Positions 63,035 through 64,000 of a stretch of 64,000 nucleotides of DNA are shown one piece after another. This stretch comes from Sneathiella litorea. Lineage in GTDB: Bacteria > Pseudomonadota > Alphaproteobacteria > Sneathiellales > Sneathiellaceae. The notes under the pieces were generated by a model. That model saw only the letters and a program-made list of their open reading frames with translations, was not told the DNA's origin and made no database searches. Location of the stretch: NCBI RefSeq assembly GCF_009882915.1, contig NZ_WTUW01000001.1:1054357-1118356 (forward strand), written 5' to 3'. A program made the position numbers and the translations under genes. Numbering within the stretch: the first letter of the stretch is position 1; every line of letters starts with the position of its first letter.

Positions 63035-64000
63035 ATGTCTAAAACTGAGAAACCAAACCATCTCTCTGGGGCGACATTGAGCCGCCGCAGATTTGGCAAA
63101 CTGGCGGTTGGCGCGGCGGTTGGTGGAACCGTTTTGCAAGCGCCCTGGATTATTTCTGCCCGTGGCGAGGAAACAGTTAAGTTGGGCGGTCTTTTCCATA
63201 TGACTGGTGCGGGGTCTGTCTGGGGGCCATCCATGCAGCAGTGTATGGAGTATGCCATTAACGAAATCAATTCATCGGGCGGCGTTCTGGGGCGTCAGCT
63301 CGCGATGCTCGCAGAAGATGATAATACCAGCCCTGACATCGGTATTCAGAAATCAACCAAGATGATCCAGGCAGATGGCGCCAAAGCTCTGTTTGGTGTT
63401 GTTTACTCTAGTGTGCGCGCCGCTGTTGCAGCAAATGTTGCCGCGCGCTTCCGGGTTCCATACTTTTATCCGACATATTGGGAAGGTGGCACCTCTTGCG
63501 GTCGATATTATGTTTCAATGGGGGCTGTACCAAACCAGCAGCTGGACTATTTCATTCCATATCTTGTTGAGAAATTTGGTCCTCGCATTTACTGCGTTGG
63601 ACAGGACTATATCTGGCCACGCCAGTCGATTGAAATCGTTGAAACCCTGCTGAAGAAGCATGGGGGTGAATTGGTTGGAAAAGAGTTTGTCCCATTTGAT
63701 CAAAGCGACTGGTCCTCGGTTATCCGTCGCATAAAAGATGCCAAGCCGGACGTCTTTTTCCCCTTCATTGGTGGCGGTCTTGTCGACTGTATCAAGCAAT
63801 ATTACGATTTTGGTTTAGGCGAAACGGCAATTGCCTCAACCTTGATGGACGAGTTGTTTGTTCCGGCGTTTCCACCAGAATTGCGTGAAGGCATGCAATG
63901 TTCCGTATCCTATCTTATGGACCTGGATAATCCGGTGAATAATGCTTTTATCGCGGGCTATAAGAAAGCCTACGGTGAGGACGCGGTGGTGAACAACATG
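63035..64000 (+). CDS. ABC transporter substrate-binding protein, UrtA/AmiC/LivJ type (3' end beyond window)
   Basis: 322 codons are visible, open to the window edge. The N-terminus holds a twin-arginine signal: SRRRFGK (about 16-22), then a hydrophobic stretch and WIISARG. The mature protein starts EETVKLGGLFHMTGAGSVWGPSM and continues with NSSGGVLGRQLAMLAEDD and SDWSSVIRRIKDAKPDVFF, the fold of periplasmic type I binding proteins for branched-chain amino acids, amides or urea. Tat export suggests that it folds in the cytosol first. GGAGG lies 10 bp before the ATG. Permease and ATPase genes should follow beyond the edge. Confidence 0.9.
   Translation, partial: MSKTEKPNHLSGATLSRRRFGKLAVGAAVGGTVLQAPWIISARGEETVKLGGLFHMTGAGSVWGPSMQQCMEYAINEINSSGGVLGRQLAMLAEDDNTSPDIGIQKSTKMIQADGAKALFGVVYSSVRAAVAANVAARFRVPYFYPTYWEGGTSCGRYYVSMGAVPNQQLDYFIPYLVEKFGPRIYCVGQDYIWPRQSIEIVETLLKKHGGELVGKEFVPFDQSDWSSVIRRIKDAKPDVFFPFIGGGLVDCIKQYYDFGLGETAIASTLMDELFVPAFPPELREGMQCSVSYLMDLDNPVNNAFIAGYKKAYGEDAVVNNM

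Overview
This window looks like a chromosomal segment of an alphaproteobacterium of middling GC. The evidence is the DUF4170, DUF2842 and bactofilin genes, a CIRCE-controlled groESL, a translation cluster (thrS, infC, rpmI, rplT, pheS, pheT), and several promoters of the alphaproteobacterial general stress sigma factor type (GGAAC-N16-CGTT). The genus cannot be fixed from the sequence alone; a Sneathiella-like or rhodospirilloid lineage is only a guess.

Layout. 1-11 kb: a partial enoyl-CoA hydratase, a tandem-domain NifU-like protein, a membrane adenylate/guanylate cyclase, small alphaproteobacterial genes, a gamma-glutamyltransferase, a MarR-SulP pair, class II fructose-bisphosphate aldolase and argS. 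11-19 kb: groES-groEL, a translationally coupled ECF sigma / anti-sigma / periplasmic CpxP-CnrX-like sensor / DUF938 methyltransferase operon, a bactofilin, an alpha/beta hydrolase and a glycosyltransferase. 19-30 kb: thrS, infC (apparently starting at AUA), a small heat shock protein, a decayed metallophosphoesterase-like gene, rpmI-rplT, pheS-pheT, a thioesterase, lepA and a tRNA-Ser.

30-57.6 kb is partly accessory. A tyrosine integrase begins 142 bp after the tRNA-Ser and is cut by an intact IS6-family element. On the other side of that element is a cut FAD-dependent reductase, and the flanks show no target duplication. Two decayed relatives of this IS bracket a small redox cassette (AhpD-like, FrnE/DsbA-like, TetR) that has palindromic operators. 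Next come a TRAP transporter, an IclR regulator and a six-gene catabolic run: HyuA/HyuB-type proteins, a class III aminotransferase, both subunits of a 3-oxoacid CoA-transferase, and a beta-transaminase-like enzyme. A motif shared by the TRAP and catabolic promoters suggests one IclR regulon, possibly for beta-amino acids or their cyclic precursors, with CoA activation of the resulting beta-keto acid.

47.7-57.4 kb is a stress/envelope block: AI-2E-type permease, DUF1328, a CHASE3 hybrid kinase, an EcfG-like sigma factor, an OmpR-type regulator, DUF883, a holin-like protein, entericidin, an EEP-family protein, a PRC-barrel protein and CsbD. Five EcfG-type promoters sit in front of its members. 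57.6-64 kb is a second catabolic locus (amidohydrolase, alpha/beta hydrolase, FAH-family protein, isochorismatase-like hydrolase, amide/amino-acid ABC binding protein). It has a LacI regulator and two closely matching LacI-type operators. The window ends inside the ABC binding-protein gene.
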